Below, piece by piece: positions 26,168 to 36,452 of a stretch of 64,000 bases of DNA; within the stretch, counting starts at the first letter, position 1; each line of letters starts with the position of its first letter. Under the pieces are notes generated by a model that saw only the letters and a list, made by a program, of their open reading frames with translations, had not been told where the DNA came from and did no database searches. Origin of the DNA: Lentzea sp. NBRC 102530 (lineage in GTDB: Bacteria; Actinomycetota; Actinomycetes; Mycobacteriales; Pseudonocardiaceae); assembly GCF_030269365.1 (NCBI RefSeq), contig NZ_BSTF01000019.1:62001-126000 (forward strand), in the 5' to 3' direction. Both the position numbers and the translations under genes were made by a program.

Positions 26168-26187
26168 AGCCTTGCCGCACAACGAAG

Positions 26188-26211
26188 AGGGGCCTCCCGC
26201 GGGAGGCCCCT
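26188..26211. terminator. 24-bp perfect palindrome terminator
   Basis: AGGGGCCTCCCG followed at once by its reverse complement. It lies 20 bases after the M64 stop and four bases after the resA stop on the other strand, ending both converging genes. Confidence 0.85.
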
Positions 26212-26215
26212 GTTC

Positions 26216-26773
26216 TCATTCCTTCGCGAGCTCGTCGAGCACCTTCTGCACGTCCGTGGCCAGCACGGGCTGCAGGAACGCCGCCGCCACCTTGTGGTTC
26301 TCGTCCACGATGAACGTCGACGGCACGGTGTTCGGCGGAAGGCCCTTGAAGACGTTGACGAAGCTCCGCGCCGAGGGGTCGTAAATGGACGGATAGGTCA
26401 GCGACCTGTCCTTCATGAAGTCGCGCGGGTAGTCCTTCGAGGTCTCCTTCACGTCGACCCCGACCACCTGCGTTCCGGCGTCGAAGACCTTCTGCATCTC
26501 CGGCGCCTCGGTGCGGCACGGCCCGCACCAGGCTCCCCAGATGTTGATCACGACGGGCTTACCGGCGTAGTCGGAGAGCTTGATGGTCTTGCCGTCCTCC
26601 AACAACGACTCGCCCTCGAGCCCCTTGAGCTCCTTGCGGTCGGCGGGGGCGTAGCGGATCTCGACCTGGCCGCCGGGGGCGACGAGTGAGAAGTCGCCGC
26701 CACCGATCTGGGCGGCGTCCTTCCCCGTCGTGCAGCCTGCGAGCAGCAGCACGAGCACGAGCAGCCGTTTCAT
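26216..26773 (-). CDS. resA: thioredoxin-like lipoprotein ResA/TlpA
   Basis: A 185-residue membrane-anchored thiol-disulfide oxidoreductase. The signal peptide ends in a lipobox (LLAGC, Cys at residue 14). The thioredoxin fold carries INIWGAWCGPCRTEAPEM (active-site WCGPC, about residue 90) and the cis-proline in TVPSTFIVD. It would reduce apocytochrome c using electrons from CcdA. ATG at 26773 overlaps the histidine phosphatase stop (ATGA), so it is coupled to that gene and to hemL. Confidence 0.93.
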   Translation of the reverse strand: MKRLLVLVLLLAGCTTGKDAAQIGGGDFSLVAPGGQVEIRYAPADRKELKGLEGESLLEDGKTIKLSDYAGKPVVINIWGAWCGPCRTEAPEMQKVFDAGTQVVGVDVKETSKDYPRDFMKDRSLTYPSIYDPSARSFVNVFKGLPPNTVPSTFIVDENHKVAAAFLQPVLATDVQKVLDELAKE

Positions 26774-27399
26774 GCCCCGGTCACCCGCGGGTTGGTCGCG
26801 CCGACGGGCTCGGAGTAGGAGATCCGGACGAGCTGCTCGCCCTCGAAGATCAACGACGTCAGCGAGGCCAGCGAGCACTCGCGCTTGCGCGGGTCGTGCC
26901 ACATCCGCTTGCCCTCGAGGAACCGGCGGACCGTCCAGATGGGCAGCTGGTGCGAGACGCACACGGCCTCGTGGCCCTCGGCGGCGGCGCGGGCCTTCTG
27001 CACGGCGCCGAGCATCCGGTGCGCGATCTCGATGTACGGCTCGCCCCACGACGGCTTGAACGGGTTCACGAGCTTCGGCCAGTGCTGCGGGGACCGCAGC
27101 GCGCCGTCGCCGACCGCGACCTTCAGGCCCTCGAACTGGTTGTCGGCCTCGATCAGCCGCTCGTCGGTCGCGAGTTCCAGGCGGTGCGAGTCGGCGATCG
27201 GGGCCGCGGTCTGCTGCGCGCGGTCCAGCGGCGACGCGACGACGTGCACGATGTCGTGGTCGGCCAGGTGCTCCGCCACGGTCAGCGCCTGCTTCTGGCC
27301 CCGCTCGGACAGCTTGAAGCCGGGGATGCGGCCGTACAGGATCCCGGTCGGGTTGTGCACCTCGCCGTGGCGCAGGAGATGAACGGTGGTGCGGCTCAC
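26770..27399 (-). CDS. histidine phosphatase family protein
   Basis: A 209-residue phosphoglycerate-mutase-like phosphatase. The catalytic [10 protein letters not shown] is at residue 8, with [10 protein letters not shown] and the second catalytic histidine in [11 protein letters not shown]. The cofactor-dependent mutase is encoded separately at 56446, so this is more likely a phosphatase of unknown substrate. Members of this group are routinely found between hemL and resA in actinobacteria. It overlaps both neighbours by four bases. Confidence 0.9.
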   Translation of the reverse strand: MSRTTVHLLRHGEVHNPTGILYGRIPGFKLSERGQKQALTVAEHLADHDIVHVVASPLDRAQQTAAPIADSHRLELATDERLIEADNQFEGLKVAVGDGALRSPQHWPKLVNPFKPSWGEPYIEIAHRMLGAVQKARAAAEGHEAVCVSHQLPIWTVRRFLEGKRMWHDPRKRECSLASLTSLIFEGEQLVRISYSEPVGATNPRVTGA

Positions 27400-28691
27400 T
27401 GGCGGGCCTCCTTGGCGGCACGGGCCGCGTGCGGCAGTGCGTCGGCGATCACGGCGAACTCCTCTTCACCCATGGCAGCGTTCACGAACCACGCCTCGAA
27501 CGCAGAGGGAGGTGCGTAAACGCCCCGTTCGAGCAGGGCGTGGAAGAACGGCGGGAAGCGCCACGTCTCGCACGCCTGCGCGCCCGCGTAGTCCTTCACC
27601 TCGGTAGGACCGAAGAACACGCTCACCAGGTTCCCGGCGAACTGCACGCGGTGCTCGACACCGGCCTCGGTCAGGGCGGCGGTGAACAGGGCGCCGAGGC
27701 GCGTCGCGTTGCGGTCGAGGGCCTGGTAGACCTCGTCGTCCGCCGCGCGCAGGGTCGCGAGACCGGAGGCCACGGCGACGGGGTTCCCGGACAGCGTGCC
27801 CGCCTGGTAGACCGGGCCGGACGGGGCGAGGCGCGCCATCACGTCCGCGCGGCCGCCGAACGCCGCCGCGGGCAGGCCGCCGGACATGACCTTGCCGAAC
27901 GTGTAGAGGTCGCCCGCCACGCGCTCCAGGCCGAACCAGCCCGCGCGGGAGACGCGGAAGCCCGTCATGACCTCGTCCATGATCAGCAACGCGCCGTCGG
28001 CGTCGCAGATGTCGCGCAGGCCCTGGTTGAAGTCGGGGCCGGGGGCGACGGCGCCCATGTTGCCCGCCGCGGCCTCGGTGATCACGCACGCGATCTCGCC
28101 GGGGTTCTCCGCGAACGCCGCGCGTACGGCCTCGATGTCGTTGTACGGCAGCACGATCGTGTCCTCGGCCTGCGCGCCCGTGACGCCGGGCGACGAGGGC
28201 AGGCCGAGCGTCGCGACGCCGGAGCCCGCCTGGGCGAGCAACGCGTCGACGTGGCCGTGGTAGCAACCGGCGAACTTGATGACCTTGCGGCGCTCGGTGA
28301 AGCCGCGCGCGAGGCGGATCGCGCTCATCGTGGCCTCGGTGCCCGAGTTGACCAGGCGGACCTGCCGGACCGGGTCGACGCGGTCGATCAGTTCGGCCGC
28401 GAGTTCGATCTCACCCTCGGTGGGCGTGCCGAACGACAGACCGCTCGCGGCCGCCTTCTGCACGGCCTCGACGACCGCCGGGTGCGCGTGCCCGAGGATC
28501 ATCGGGCCCCACGACGCCACCAGGTCGACGTAGCGGTTGCCGTCCGCGTCCCACAGGTGCGGACCTTCGCCGCGGACCATGAAGCGCGGGGTGCCGCCGA
28601 CGGAGTGGAACGCCCGCACCGGAGAGTTGACCCCGCCGGGGGTCAGCGTCGACGCGCGCTCGAACAGGGCCTGGGATCGACTCGCAGTCAC
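27396..28691 (-). CDS. hemL: glutamate-1-semialdehyde aminotransferase HemL
   Basis: A 431-residue PLP-dependent aminomutase that converts glutamate-1-semialdehyde to 5-aminolevulinate, the last step of the C5 route to heme. Motifs: [38 protein letters not shown] and the PLP lysine in [11 protein letters not shown]. The GTG at 28691 gives the normal length; an in-frame GTG at 28706 adds five residues. It feeds HemB (31569) in the same window, while HemA, its supplier, is at 35102. Confidence 0.96.
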   Translation of the reverse strand: MTASRSQALFERASTLTPGGVNSPVRAFHSVGGTPRFMVRGEGPHLWDADGNRYVDLVASWGPMILGHAHPAVVEAVQKAAASGLSFGTPTEGEIELAAELIDRVDPVRQVRLVNSGTEATMSAIRLARGFTERRKVIKFAGCYHGHVDALLAQAGSGVATLGLPSSPGVTGAQAEDTIVLPYNDIEAVRAAFAENPGEIACVITEAAAGNMGAVAPGPDFNQGLRDICDADGALLIMDEVMTGFRVSRAGWFGLERVAGDLYTFGKVMSGGLPAAAFGGRADVMARLAPSGPVYQAGTLSGNPVAVASGLATLRAADDEVYQALDRNATRLGALFTAALTEAGVEHRVQFAGNLVSVFFGPTEVKDYAGAQACETWRFPPFFHALLERGVYAPPSAFEAWFVNAAMGEEEFAVIADALPHAARAAKEARQ

Positions 28692-28702
28692 GTACCCCAG
28701 TC

Positions 28703-29053
28703 TCACATGTCGGAGTCGGCGGCTTTCTGCGGCCGGGTGCGCACGGCGAGCATGATCTGCCGCACAGCGTCGAGCACGAGGACGACGGCGAGCGTGGCGG
28801 CGGCGATGGACGTGCCCAGCCAGTTGCCGTGGTAGCGCGTCGAGATCAGCGGGTCGCGGCCCTCGACCGGGTACTCGAGCCGCACGACGCCGCGGTTCCA
28901 GCACCAGATCGCGAGGACCACCAGCAGCACGACCGCGACCACCTCGCCCGCCGCGATGAGCCACCGCTTGGGCTGGTGCAGACCGGGTTCGGCAGGCGGC
29001 GCCTCTGCGGGCTCGGCCACCACGGTGTCCGGTTCGGTCACGGCCTCTGTCAC
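28703..29053 (-). CDS. two-helix membrane protein, unknown function
   Basis: A 116-residue protein with an acidic Ala/Pro/Glu-rich N-terminus and two transmembrane helices (residues about 31-48 and 79-95) joined by a loop with [22 protein letters not shown]. It precedes hemL by 12 bases. No family recognised. Confidence 0.65.
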   Translation of the reverse strand: MTEAVTEPDTVVAEPAEAPPAEPGLHQPKRWLIAAGEVVAVVLLVVLAIWCWNRGVVRLEYPVEGRDPLISTRYHGNWLGTSIAAATLAVVLVLDAVRQIMLAVRTRPQKAADSDM

Positions 29054-29058
29054 GCCTC

Positions 29059-29478
29059 TCAGCCTCTCACGACCCGCCGCAGCGCCGCGAGGAAGGCTTC
29101 CGGATCACGTGCCCAGCCGAGCACCACCGTGCCGTCGACCAGCCTCAACGGCACCGTGGTCGTGCCCTTGGGCGCGGACCAGCCACCGCCGAGCACCCGT
29201 GCCCCGGTCGGCGCGCCGACGTCCTGCGCGGCCTCGATCATCGCGACCGGCAGCTTCTCCCGCCCGAACTGCGCCTCGTCGGTGGTGAGCGCGATGCTGC
29301 CGGTCTTGATCCGCAGGTTCACCCAGACCACCGCGGACAGCGTCAGCACGAGTCCGGCGACGAGCCACAGCGTCACCGACGCGGGCCCGGTGACCAGTTC
29401 GACCAGGTAGCCGGCGACCGCGAAGGCCGGGCCCCACAGGAGCGGCCACCAGCTGCTGCCGGACTCGCGGTAGAGCAC
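29059..29478 (-). CDS. DUF3093 family protein
   Basis: A 139-residue membrane protein. It opens [16 protein letters not shown], has two hydrophobic helices at about 20-60, then a small soluble domain ending in [32 protein letters not shown], all consistent with DUF3093. The frame continues far upstream, but the GTG at 29478 touches the stop of the upstream gene (TAGTG). Function unknown. Confidence 0.8.
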   Translation of the reverse strand: MLYRESGSSWWPLLWGPAFAVAGYLVELVTGPASVTLWLVAGLVLTLSAVVWVNLRIKTGSIALTTDEAQFGREKLPVAMIEAAQDVGAPTGARVLGGGWSAPKGTTTVPLRLVDGTVVLGWARDPEAFLAALRRVVRG

Positions 29479-30233
29479 TAGCGCACGTACCTGTTGGACG
29501 CGGGCAGGAACTGCAGCACCACGGCCGCGATGGACAGCCCGATCACGAGGATCGCGAGCGTCACGCTCGGCATCCACACGGTCGCGGCGATCGAGAGGAA
29601 CAGGATCGAGATCATCGCCAGCAGACCGAGCACCGCGAGGATCGTGAGCAGCACGCGCGCCCAGTTGTGGCCGTTGCGCAGCACGATCGCGAACGCCACG
29701 TACGGCGCCGCCGCGACCAGCATGCCGAACCCGGAGATGACGGCGAACGCCTTCATGCCGATCTCGGTCGCCTGCCGGTCCTGCTCGGTGACGACGTCGC
29801 CCTGGCCGAGCGCGCCGTCGGTGTTGACGAGGAACAGCACCGGCAGCACGGCCACGGACAGCACGGCGGCCGCGATCCAGATCCACATCGCGGCGGTGAT
29901 CGTGGCGGGCCGCGGCGGCGCCATCTCGTGCGGCAGCACCGGGGAGAGCGGGGCCATGGCGAAGCTGCCGCCACCGACCTGGTTCACCTGGTACTGGCCC
30001 GCGACCGGGTACTGACCGTCGATCGGGTACTGGCTCGTCGGCTGCACCGGGTAGGCGCCGGCCGGGTTCTGCCACTGCGCGTGGTCGAGCGGCGGGGCCA
30101 CCTGCGGCTGGGCCGGCGGGGCGAGTTCCGGCGGCACCGGCGCGGCCGGGAACCCCGTGCCCACCTCGTACGCTCCTGCCGGGCCTGACTGCGGGCTCGG
30201 GTCCCAGGGGTTCGGGTCCTGCGGTTGGCTCAC
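29478..30233 (-). CDS. membrane protein with proline-rich N-terminus
   Basis: A 251-residue protein. Residues 1-105 are Pro/Gln/Tyr-rich and disordered (QYPIDGQYPVAGQYQV). Residues 110-251 contain four transmembrane helices, with HNWARVLLTILAVLGLLAMISILFLS before the last. It shares the N-W-(A/P)-R-x-x-L membrane module with the next three upstream genes, so the set looks like a diverged tandem family. Start GTG overlaps the upstream stop (GTGA). Function unknown. Confidence 0.72.
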   Translation of the reverse strand: MSQPQDPNPWDPSPQSGPAGAYEVGTGFPAAPVPPELAPPAQPQVAPPLDHAQWQNPAGAYPVQPTSQYPIDGQYPVAGQYQVNQVGGGSFAMAPLSPVLPHEMAPPRPATITAAMWIWIAAAVLSVAVLPVLFLVNTDGALGQGDVVTEQDRQATEIGMKAFAVISGFGMLVAAAPYVAFAIVLRNGHNWARVLLTILAVLGLLAMISILFLSIAATVWMPSVTLAILVIGLSIAAVVLQFLPASNRYVR

Positions 30234-30628
30234 TGCTCACGCACCTCCGCGAGCCACTGTGCCGTACGCGCCTGCCACGTGAAGACGATCGCGACGCAGA
30301 TGAGCAGCAATGTGACCAAACTCGACGCGCTGACCCCCACGTACAGGATCCAGATCATGTGCGCGATGGCGGTGAACGACAGCGCGGCGCGCGGCCAGTT
30401 CTTGCGCTTGAGGAACTGCCACACCAGCAGCGCGTAGGCCACCACGAAGATCAGCGTGATCACCGACACCGTCGTCAGGAAGCTGGTGATCTGCCCGGAC
30501 GACCACTTGGTCAGGTCGCGCACCCGGTCGCGCTGGAACCAGAGCCCGGCGGTGGTGAGGAACACGAAGACCGCGATGGCGAGCCAGAGGCCGACGGCGA
30601 TGCGGACCGGGCGAGGTGCCTCGTTCAC
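30230..30628 (-). CDS. small membrane protein of the NWxR set
   Basis: A 132-residue protein with four transmembrane helices. The segment KRKNWPRAALSFTAIAHMIWILY corresponds to the NWAR region of its neighbours. It overlaps both by four bases (GTGA), so the set is translationally coupled. Function unknown. Confidence 0.7.
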   Translation of the reverse strand: MNEAPRPVRIAVGLWLAIAVFVFLTTAGLWFQRDRVRDLTKWSSGQITSFLTTVSVITLIFVVAYALLVWQFLKRKNWPRAALSFTAIAHMIWILYVGVSASSLVTLLLICVAIVFTWQARTAQWLAEVREQ

Positions 30629-31062
30629 GTCAGCTGCTCGCGTTCGGTCAGGAACTCGGTCGACTGCCGGAAGTAGAAGGCGCCGAGACCCACCATCCCG
30701 ACCAGCGCGCCGACCACGCCGAGCGGGCTGATCGTCATCTGGAAGAACAGCCCCAGCAGCACGGTGATCATCAGCGAGGTGCGGCTCCGCTTGGCTCCGG
30801 CCTTCGTCCTGCGGGCGAACCACACGGCGAGCCCGCCGAGCACCAGCGACCCGACCAGCGCCGAGATCCAGGTGATGTCGACGTCCCTGGTGATCGACTC
30901 CACGGTCCTGGAGGGGTCGGCCTTGACGTTCGCGTCGATCACGGCCTGCCTGATGTACAGCACGAACAACGCGGCCAGCACGGTCAGCACCGCGCCGGCG
31001 ACGACCAGCCAGTAGCCGGCGGTGATCGTGCGGGGAGTGCCCGATTCCTTCGGAGACGTCAC
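30625..31062 (-). CDS. small membrane protein of the NWxR set
   Basis: A 145-residue protein with an N-terminal transmembrane helix, a short extracytoplasmic loop (VKADPSRTVESITRDVD), a second helix at about 68-86, and a third hydrophobic helix near the end. In position and general plan it groups with the other small membrane proteins here, although its NWAR motif is replaced by KRSRTSLMITVLLGL. Function unknown. Confidence 0.68.
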   Translation of the reverse strand: MTSPKESGTPRTITAGYWLVVAGAVLTVLAALFVLYIRQAVIDANVKADPSRTVESITRDVDITWISALVGSLVLGGLAVWFARRTKAGAKRSRTSLMITVLLGLFFQMTISPLGVVGALVGMVGLGAFYFRQSTEFLTEREQLT

Positions 31063-31071
31063 GGTCGAAAC

Positions 31072-31584
31072 CTAGGACCGCAGGAAGGCGGTGTCCACCT
31101 CGACGCGTTTGCGGAAGTGCGCAGGAACGCGGTACATCAGCACGATCGCGGACGCGTCCAGCACCGTCGTGACGAACGTGACGGCGAGGTCCACCGGCCG
31201 CATCTCCACGCCGAGCGCCGCCGCGGCACCGCTGACCCACGCACCCAGCCGGAACAGTCCGAACGCGACGGATGCGCCGCCCAGCACGGTCAGCAGGATC
31301 CGCGCCCAGTTGCGGCCGCGCGCCATCGCGTTGGCGAAGCGGGTGTACGCGATCAGCACGGCGGTGGCGATCAGGAGTCCGAAGAGGACTCCGCCGTTCA
31401 CGCCGGCGTCGATCTGGTCCTGGCCCATCGCCGGGTTCTGCCGGCGCACCTCGGCCACGAGCATCTCGCGGTCGAAGAGCTGCGCGACGAACCGCAGCAT
31501 CCCGACGCACGCGCTGGCGATCCACAGCCAGCGCGCGACGTCGATCAGCTTCGGGACCGGGGCCTTCTCTACCTGTCCAGCCAC
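31072..31584 (-). CDS. small membrane protein of the NWxR set
   Basis: A 170-residue four-helix membrane protein. The [21 protein letters not shown] segment matches the 251-residue family member downstream. It starts inside the 3' end of hemB (16-base overlap), so it rides at the end of the tetrapyrrole operon. Its C-terminal half ends [12 protein letters not shown]. Function unknown. Confidence 0.7.
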   Translation of the reverse strand: MAGQVEKAPVPKLIDVARWLWIASACVGMLRFVAQLFDREMLVAEVRRQNPAMGQDQIDAGVNGGVLFGLLIATAVLIAYTRFANAMARGRNWARILLTVLGGASVAFGLFRLGAWVSGAAAALGVEMRPVDLAVTFVTTVLDASAIVLMYRVPAHFRKRVEVDTAFLRS

Positions 31585-32543
31585 CGGGCGGCTTCCACGG
31601 CCCAGTACGTGAGCACGATGTCCGCGCCCGCGCGGCGGATCGACGTGAGCGATTCGAGGATCGACCGCTCGCGCTCGATCCAGCCGTTCGCGGCGGCGGC
31701 CTCGATCATCGCGTACTCGCCCGAGATCTGGTACGCCGCAACGGGAACGTCCGAGATCTCGGCGACCGAGCGCAGCACGTCCAGGTACAGCAGGGCGGGC
31801 TTGACCATGACCATGTCCGCGCCCTCGGCGAGGTCCAGCTGCACCTCGCGCAACGCCTCGCGGGCGTTGGCCGGGTCCTGCTGGTAGGTCTTGCGGTCGC
31901 CGGAGAGCTGCGACTCGACGGCGTCGCGGAACGGCCCGTAGAACGCCGAGGCGTACTTGGCCGCGTAGGCCAGCACACCGGTGTCCTGGAAGCCCGCGGC
32001 GTCGAGCGCGTTGCGGATGAACGCGATCTGGCCGTCCATCATGCCGCTGGGGCCGACGACGTGGGCACCGGCGCGCGCCTGCGCGACGGCCATCTCGCCG
32101 TAGACCTCCAGCGTGGCGTCGTTGTCGACCGTGCCGTCGGCGGCGAGCACGCCGCAGTGGCCGTGGTCGGTGAACTCGTCGAGGCAGCAGTCCGACATCA
32201 GCACGGTGCTGTCGCCGAGTTCGGCGCGCAGGTCACCCAGGGCGGCGTTGAGGATGCCGTCCGGGTCGGTGCCGCCGGACCCGACGGCGTCGCGCTCGGC
32301 GGGCACGCCGAACAGCATGATGCCGCCGACGCCCGCCTGGACGGCCTCGACGGCGGCCTTGCGCAGCGAGTCGCGGGTGTGCTGGTGGACGCCCGGCATG
32401 CTGCTGATCTCAGCGGCCTCGGACGCGCCTTCCTTGACGAACATGGGCAGCACGAGGTGGCGAGGACGCACCTCGGTCTCGGACACGAGGCGGCGCATGG
32501 CGGGCGTCGTGCGCAGACGACGCGGCCGGTGAAGTGGGTACAT
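31569..32543 (-). CDS. hemB: delta-aminolevulinic acid dehydratase HemB
   Basis: A 324-residue porphobilinogen synthase that condenses two aminolevulinate molecules. The active-site lysines lie in [13 protein letters not shown] and [12 protein letters not shown]. The metal site reads [15 protein letters not shown], a mixed form: one cysteine of the classic zinc triad is replaced by Asp. That is common in actinobacteria and leaves metal preference open. ATG at 32543 begins [11 protein letters not shown], matching the family. A strong hairpin separates it from hemD. Confidence 0.95.
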   Translation of the reverse strand: MYPLHRPRRLRTTPAMRRLVSETEVRPRHLVLPMFVKEGASEAAEISSMPGVHQHTRDSLRKAAVEAVQAGVGGIMLFGVPAERDAVGSGGTDPDGILNAALGDLRAELGDSTVLMSDCCLDEFTDHGHCGVLAADGTVDNDATLEVYGEMAVAQARAGAHVVGPSGMMDGQIAFIRNALDAAGFQDTGVLAYAAKYASAFYGPFRDAVESQLSGDRKTYQQDPANAREALREVQLDLAEGADMVMVKPALLYLDVLRSVAEISDVPVAAYQISGEYAMIEAAAANGWIERERSILESLTSIRRAGADIVLTYWAVEAARWLDR

Positions 32544-32573
32544 CGTGGTGACTCCCTGACGGAGAGAGTCGAA

Positions 32574-32603
32574 GGGGCCACTCAAAGGATCTTGAGTGGC
32601 CCC
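32574..32603. terminator. perfect 12-bp hairpin between hemD and hemB
   Basis: GGGGCCACTCAA, a six-base loop, and the exact complement. It lies 16 bases past the hemD stop and 31 bases before the hemB start, so it may attenuate readthrough to hemB or stabilise the upstream mRNA. Confidence 0.75.
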
Positions 32604-32618
32604 GACGGCTTCGTTGAC

Positions 32619-34151
32619 TTAGCTGCGGCGCAGACGCTTGGTCTTGCGCGGAGGAGGCAGCGCTCCTTCGGCGCGCAACCGGGCGGCGTGGGCGGCCAGC
32701 GCGTCGACCAGCGCGGGCACGTTCGCCTCCTCGGGCTGCACGTCGACCCGGAGGCCGAACTCCCGCGCCGTCTCGGCGGTCTGCGGGCCGATGCACGCGA
32801 CGAGCGTGCGGGCGTGCGGCTTGCCCGCGATGCCGACCAGGTTCCGGACCGTGGACGACGAGGTGAAGCACACCGCGTCGAAGCCACCGGACTTGATCAT
32901 CTCGCGGGTGTCGGCGGGCGGCGGGGCCGCACGCACGGTGCGGTAGGCCGTCACGTCGTCGATCTCCCAGCCACGCTCGCGCAGGCCGGCGGCCAGCGTC
33001 TCGGTGGCGATGTCGGCCCGCGGCAGCAGCACGCGGTCGACCGGGTCCAGGATGTCGTCGTACGGCGGGAAGTCGTTGAGGAGACCCTCGGACGACTGCT
33101 CACCGGACGGCACGAGTTCGGGGATGATGCCGAACGAGCGCACCTTCGCGGCCGTGGCCTCGCCGACGCAGGCGATCTTCACGCCGGAGAACGCGCGGGC
33201 GTCCAGGCCGAACTCGCGGAACTTCTCCCACACCGCGCGGACGGCGTTGGTCGAGGTGAAGACGACCCACTGGTAGCGGCCGTCGACGAGCCCCTTGACC
33301 GAGCGCTCCATCTGCGCGGGGCTGCGGGGCGGCTCGACGGAGATCGTCGGCACCTCGACGGCGATCGCGCCGTGCGAGTGCAGGCGCTCCGACATCGCGC
33401 CGGCCTGCTCCTTGGTCCGCGGGACCAGCACGCGCCAGCCGTACAGCGCCCGCGACTCCCACCAGGAGAGCTTCGAGCGGGCAGCGGCGGCGGCACCGAC
33501 GGTGACGACCAGCGGGCCGCCCATCTCACCGGCGTCGGCCGCGACGGAGGCCAGCGTGGTGTCGATGGTGCGCTGCTGGAAGCCCGTGCCCTCGGCGGTC
33601 ACGGCGACCGGCGTCTGCGGCGCGAGGCCGTTCTCGACCAGGTTCGACGCGGCCTCGGCCAGGTGCGAACCGGTCGCGTGCAGGACCAGCGTGCCGGGCG
33701 AGGCGGCGAGGCCCGCCCAGTCGGAGACCGTCCGCACGTCGACCTCGGTGTGCACGCCACCGAGCGCGACACCCGCGTAGGCGGGGACGGCGGTACCCGA
33801 CGGCACGCCGGGGACGACGTCGAACGGGATCGTCGACTTCGCGACGGCCTGCGCTTCCTTCACGACCGAGTCGAGGGTCAGCGGGTCCCCCGCGACGAGG
33901 CGGACGACCGTGGCGCCGTTGCGCGCCTCGTTCACCAGGTCCTTGGCCACGTCGGCGGACTCGCCGACAGCGGGGCGGACCTCGACTCCCTCGGCCACGG
34001 TCGCGAGGACGTCCGCGGGGACGTCCGGGTCGGTGACCACGAGTTCAGCCCTGGTGAGCAAGTCGTGGGCCCGGACCGTGAGCAGCCCGGTGTCGCCTGG
34101 GCCGGAGCCCACGAAGGCGACGCGTCCGGGGGTCTTGCGTGCGCGGGTCAT
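32619..34151 (-). CDS. hemD: uroporphyrinogen-III methyltransferase/synthase fusion (CobA-HemD type)
   Basis: A 510-residue bifunctional protein. Residues about 12-245 resemble an S-adenosylmethionine-dependent uroporphyrinogen methyltransferase (VAFVGSGPGDTGLLTVRAHDLL, VRLVAGDPL, VTAEGTGFQQRT). Residues about 250-500 form uroporphyrinogen-III synthase (WRVLVPRTKEQAG, YQWVVFTSTNAV, CVGEATAAKVRSFG). The methyltransferase half departs from typical CobA in its active-site motifs, so its activity may be altered. This fused form is standard in actinobacterial rex-hem operons. ATG at 34151 starts MTRARKTPGR. Confidence 0.93.
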   Translation of the reverse strand: MTRARKTPGRVAFVGSGPGDTGLLTVRAHDLLTRAELVVTDPDVPADVLATVAEGVEVRPAVGESADVAKDLVNEARNGATVVRLVAGDPLTLDSVVKEAQAVAKSTIPFDVVPGVPSGTAVPAYAGVALGGVHTEVDVRTVSDWAGLAASPGTLVLHATGSHLAEAASNLVENGLAPQTPVAVTAEGTGFQQRTIDTTLASVAADAGEMGGPLVVTVGAAAAARSKLSWWESRALYGWRVLVPRTKEQAGAMSERLHSHGAIAVEVPTISVEPPRSPAQMERSVKGLVDGRYQWVVFTSTNAVRAVWEKFREFGLDARAFSGVKIACVGEATAAKVRSFGIIPELVPSGEQSSEGLLNDFPPYDDILDPVDRVLLPRADIATETLAAGLRERGWEIDDVTAYRTVRAAPPPADTREMIKSGGFDAVCFTSSSTVRNLVGIAGKPHARTLVACIGPQTAETAREFGLRVDVQPEEANVPALVDALAAHAARLRAEGALPPPRKTKRLRRS

Positions 34152-34169
34152 CAGGGCACTCCCCATCGA

Positions 34170-35105
34170 TTACGCCTCTGGGCCGCTCAGCACAGCGGCC
34201 CCGAGGTCGAGCAACTCGGCGGCCAGCGCCCGGCCGAGTCCCTCAGCTTCGGTCAAGTCACCGGTGGCGGACGCGCGGAGGAGATCGTTCTCCGGCGTCG
34301 CTGCGACCCCGCGCAGGGAAAGTCGGTACACGACCTTGCCCTCGTCGTCGAGGTCTTCCACCACATCGGCCAGCGCGCCGACCGGCGCGCTGCAGCCCGC
34401 TTCGAGTGCGGCCAGCATGGCGCGCTCAGCGGTCACAGCGGCCCGGCTGGCCGAATCGTCCAGAGTGGACTGGATCAGGTGCTCGGCATCGACGTCGTCG
34501 ATCCGGCACTCGACTGCCAACGCACCCTGCGCGGGTGCGGGAAGCATCTGGATGGGCTCCAGGTTCTCGGTGATCTCCGCCGTGCGGCCGAGCCGCGAGA
34601 TGCCGGCGCGGGCCAGCACCACGGCGTCGAGCTCGCCCGACTTCACCTTGCCGATGCGCGTGTCCACGTTGCCGCGCAACGGAACGATGTCCAGCCCGAG
34701 GCCGAGGGCCTCCAGCTGCGCCGCGCGACGCGGGGACCCGGTGCCCACAGTGGACCCCGGCGGCAGCTCGCCGAGCGTGAGGCCGTCGCGCGCCACGAGG
34801 GCGTCGCGCGGGTCCTCGCGCTGCGGGACGGCCGCCAGCGTGAGGCGCGGGTCCGGCGCGGTCGGGAGGTCCTTGTAGGAGTGGACGGCGACGTCGATCT
34901 CGCCGTTCGCGAGCGCGTCGCGAAGGGCCGACGTGAAGACGCCGATGCCGATCTGGGCGATGGGCGCGTCGGAGAGGTCACCCGGCGTCTTGATGACGAC
35001 GATCTCGACCTGTGCTCCGGCGGCCTTCAGCGCCTCGGCCACGGTCCCCGTCTGCGCGAGCGCCAGTGCGCTGCCTCGGGTACCGATCCGTAGGGTGCGG
35101 GTCAC
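34170..35105 (-). CDS. hemC: hydroxymethylbilane synthase HemC
   Basis: A 311-residue porphobilinogen deaminase that links four porphobilinogens into hydroxymethylbilane. Family signatures: [15 protein letters not shown] at the start, [28 protein letters not shown] and the dipyrromethane-anchoring cysteine in [13 protein letters not shown]. The GTG at 35105 overlaps the hemA stop (GTGA), and hemD follows after 18 bases. Confidence 0.96.
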   Translation of the reverse strand: MTRTLRIGTRGSALALAQTGTVAEALKAAGAQVEIVVIKTPGDLSDAPIAQIGIGVFTSALRDALANGEIDVAVHSYKDLPTAPDPRLTLAAVPQREDPRDALVARDGLTLGELPPGSTVGTGSPRRAAQLEALGLGLDIVPLRGNVDTRIGKVKSGELDAVVLARAGISRLGRTAEITENLEPIQMLPAPAQGALAVECRIDDVDAEHLIQSTLDDSASRAAVTAERAMLAALEAGCSAPVGALADVVEDLDDEGKVVYRLSLRGVAATPENDLLRASATGDLTEAEGLGRALAAELLDLGAAVLSGPEA

Positions 35106-36415
35106 CGCGTTTCACCATCCACTGAAGACTTGGTCTGACTGACGGCCCCAGGAGACTGGGGGTCGAGCCCGAACAACTCGCGGAGAGCCTCCGCGTAGCC
35201 GGTACCACCAGGGGCGGAGGCGAGCTCCTTCACCCTGACGGTCGGCGTGTGCAGGAGCTTGTCTACAACGCGGCGCACCGTCTTGGCCAATTCACCGCGT
35301 GTCGCGGCGTCCAGTTCGGGAAGTCGCGAATCAAGACGGAGCAGCTCGGCGTCGACCACCTCGGCGGCCCGCTTGCGCAGGGCCGTGACGGTCGGCGTGA
35401 CCTCGGCGGACCGCTGGCCCGCGAGGTAGGCCCTGACCTCGTCGGCGACCAGCGTGGCCGCGAGGCGGGCGTCCTGGCCGGCGGGCGCGTCGGACAGGCG
35501 CCGCTGCAGCGTTTCCAGGTCCACCACACGAACGTTCGGCAGTTCGGCGGCCGCGGGATCGACGTCCTTGGGCAGGCCCAGGTCGCACATCACCAACGGC
35601 CGCGAGCGCGCGCTGATCATGTCCGCGCGGACGGTCGTGCCGATCGAGCCGGTGCACGCGAAGACGATGTCCGCGAGGTCGATCTCGACGGCCAGCGCGG
35701 ACAGGTCCACGGCCGTCGCGGGGACGCCCTCGGACTTGAGCGACGTGGCGAGACGCACACCGTTGGCCTGCGTCCGGTTCGCGATGACGACCTCGCCGAT
35801 GCCCGCCCGGCGCAGGTGCGCGGCGGCCAGGCCACCCATGGCCCCGGCGCCGACGAGCAGCGCGCGCTTGCCGACGAGGGTGCCCAGCGCGGCCTCGGCG
35901 TCGCCGAGGGCCTCGGACACGACGGACGCGCCGGCCTGGTCGATGCCGGTCTCGCTGTGCACGCGCTTGCCGACGCGCAGCGCGTTCTGGGTGAGCTCGT
36001 GGACGGTCTTGCCGACGACGCCCGCCTCGTCCGCCGCCGCGTACGCGCCGCGCAGCTGGCCGAGGATCTGGGACTCGCCGACGACCATCGAGTCGAGGCC
36101 CGCCGCGACGGAGAACAGGTGCTCGACGGCAGCGGCGGCGTAGTGGACGTAGAAGTGCTCGTAGAGGGCCTGGGGCTCGATCTGCGCGTGCTGCGCGAGA
36201 ACCTCGACGACCTCCGACATGCCGCCGTGGAACGACTCGACGACGGCGTAGACCTCGACCCGGTTGCAGGTCGACAGGACCATCGCCTCGGAGACGCTGG
36301 GGGCGGCGAGCAGCTGGCCGAGGACCTTGGGCAGGTCCGGCTCGGCCACGGTGACGCGTTCCAGGACCGGGACTGGGGCGGTGCGGTGCGAAAGCCCGAC
36401 TACGAGCACACTCAT
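35102..36415 (-). CDS. hemA: glutamyl-tRNA reductase HemA
   Basis: A 437-residue NADPH-dependent enzyme that reduces glutamyl-tRNA to glutamate-1-semialdehyde, the committed step of tetrapyrrole synthesis. The nucleophilic cysteine lies in [11 protein letters not shown] (about residue 50), followed by [11 protein letters not shown], the Rossmann [10 protein letters not shown] and the C-terminal dimerisation helices. It starts 37 bases after the rex stop and is part of the Rex-controlled operon. Confidence 0.96.
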   Translation of the reverse strand: MSVLVVGLSHRTAPVPVLERVTVAEPDLPKVLGQLLAAPSVSEAMVLSTCNRVEVYAVVESFHGGMSEVVEVLAQHAQIEPQALYEHFYVHYAAAAVEHLFSVAAGLDSMVVGESQILGQLRGAYAAADEAGVVGKTVHELTQNALRVGKRVHSETGIDQAGASVVSEALGDAEAALGTLVGKRALLVGAGAMGGLAAAHLRRAGIGEVVIANRTQANGVRLATSLKSEGVPATAVDLSALAVEIDLADIVFACTGSIGTTVRADMISARSRPLVMCDLGLPKDVDPAAAELPNVRVVDLETLQRRLSDAPAGQDARLAATLVADEVRAYLAGQRSAEVTPTVTALRKRAAEVVDAELLRLDSRLPELDAATRGELAKTVRRVVDKLLHTPTVRVKELASAPGGTGYAEALRELFGLDPQSPGAVSQTKSSVDGETR

Positions 36416-36452
36416 GCACTCACCACGTTCACCGGAGCCAGCTGGCTCACGC

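Noticed and set aside
31272-35093. 1273-residue plus-strand frame over hemB-hemD-hemC
   Set aside because: The three heme genes on the minus strand are complete and motif-bearing; the plus frame has no recognisable domain.
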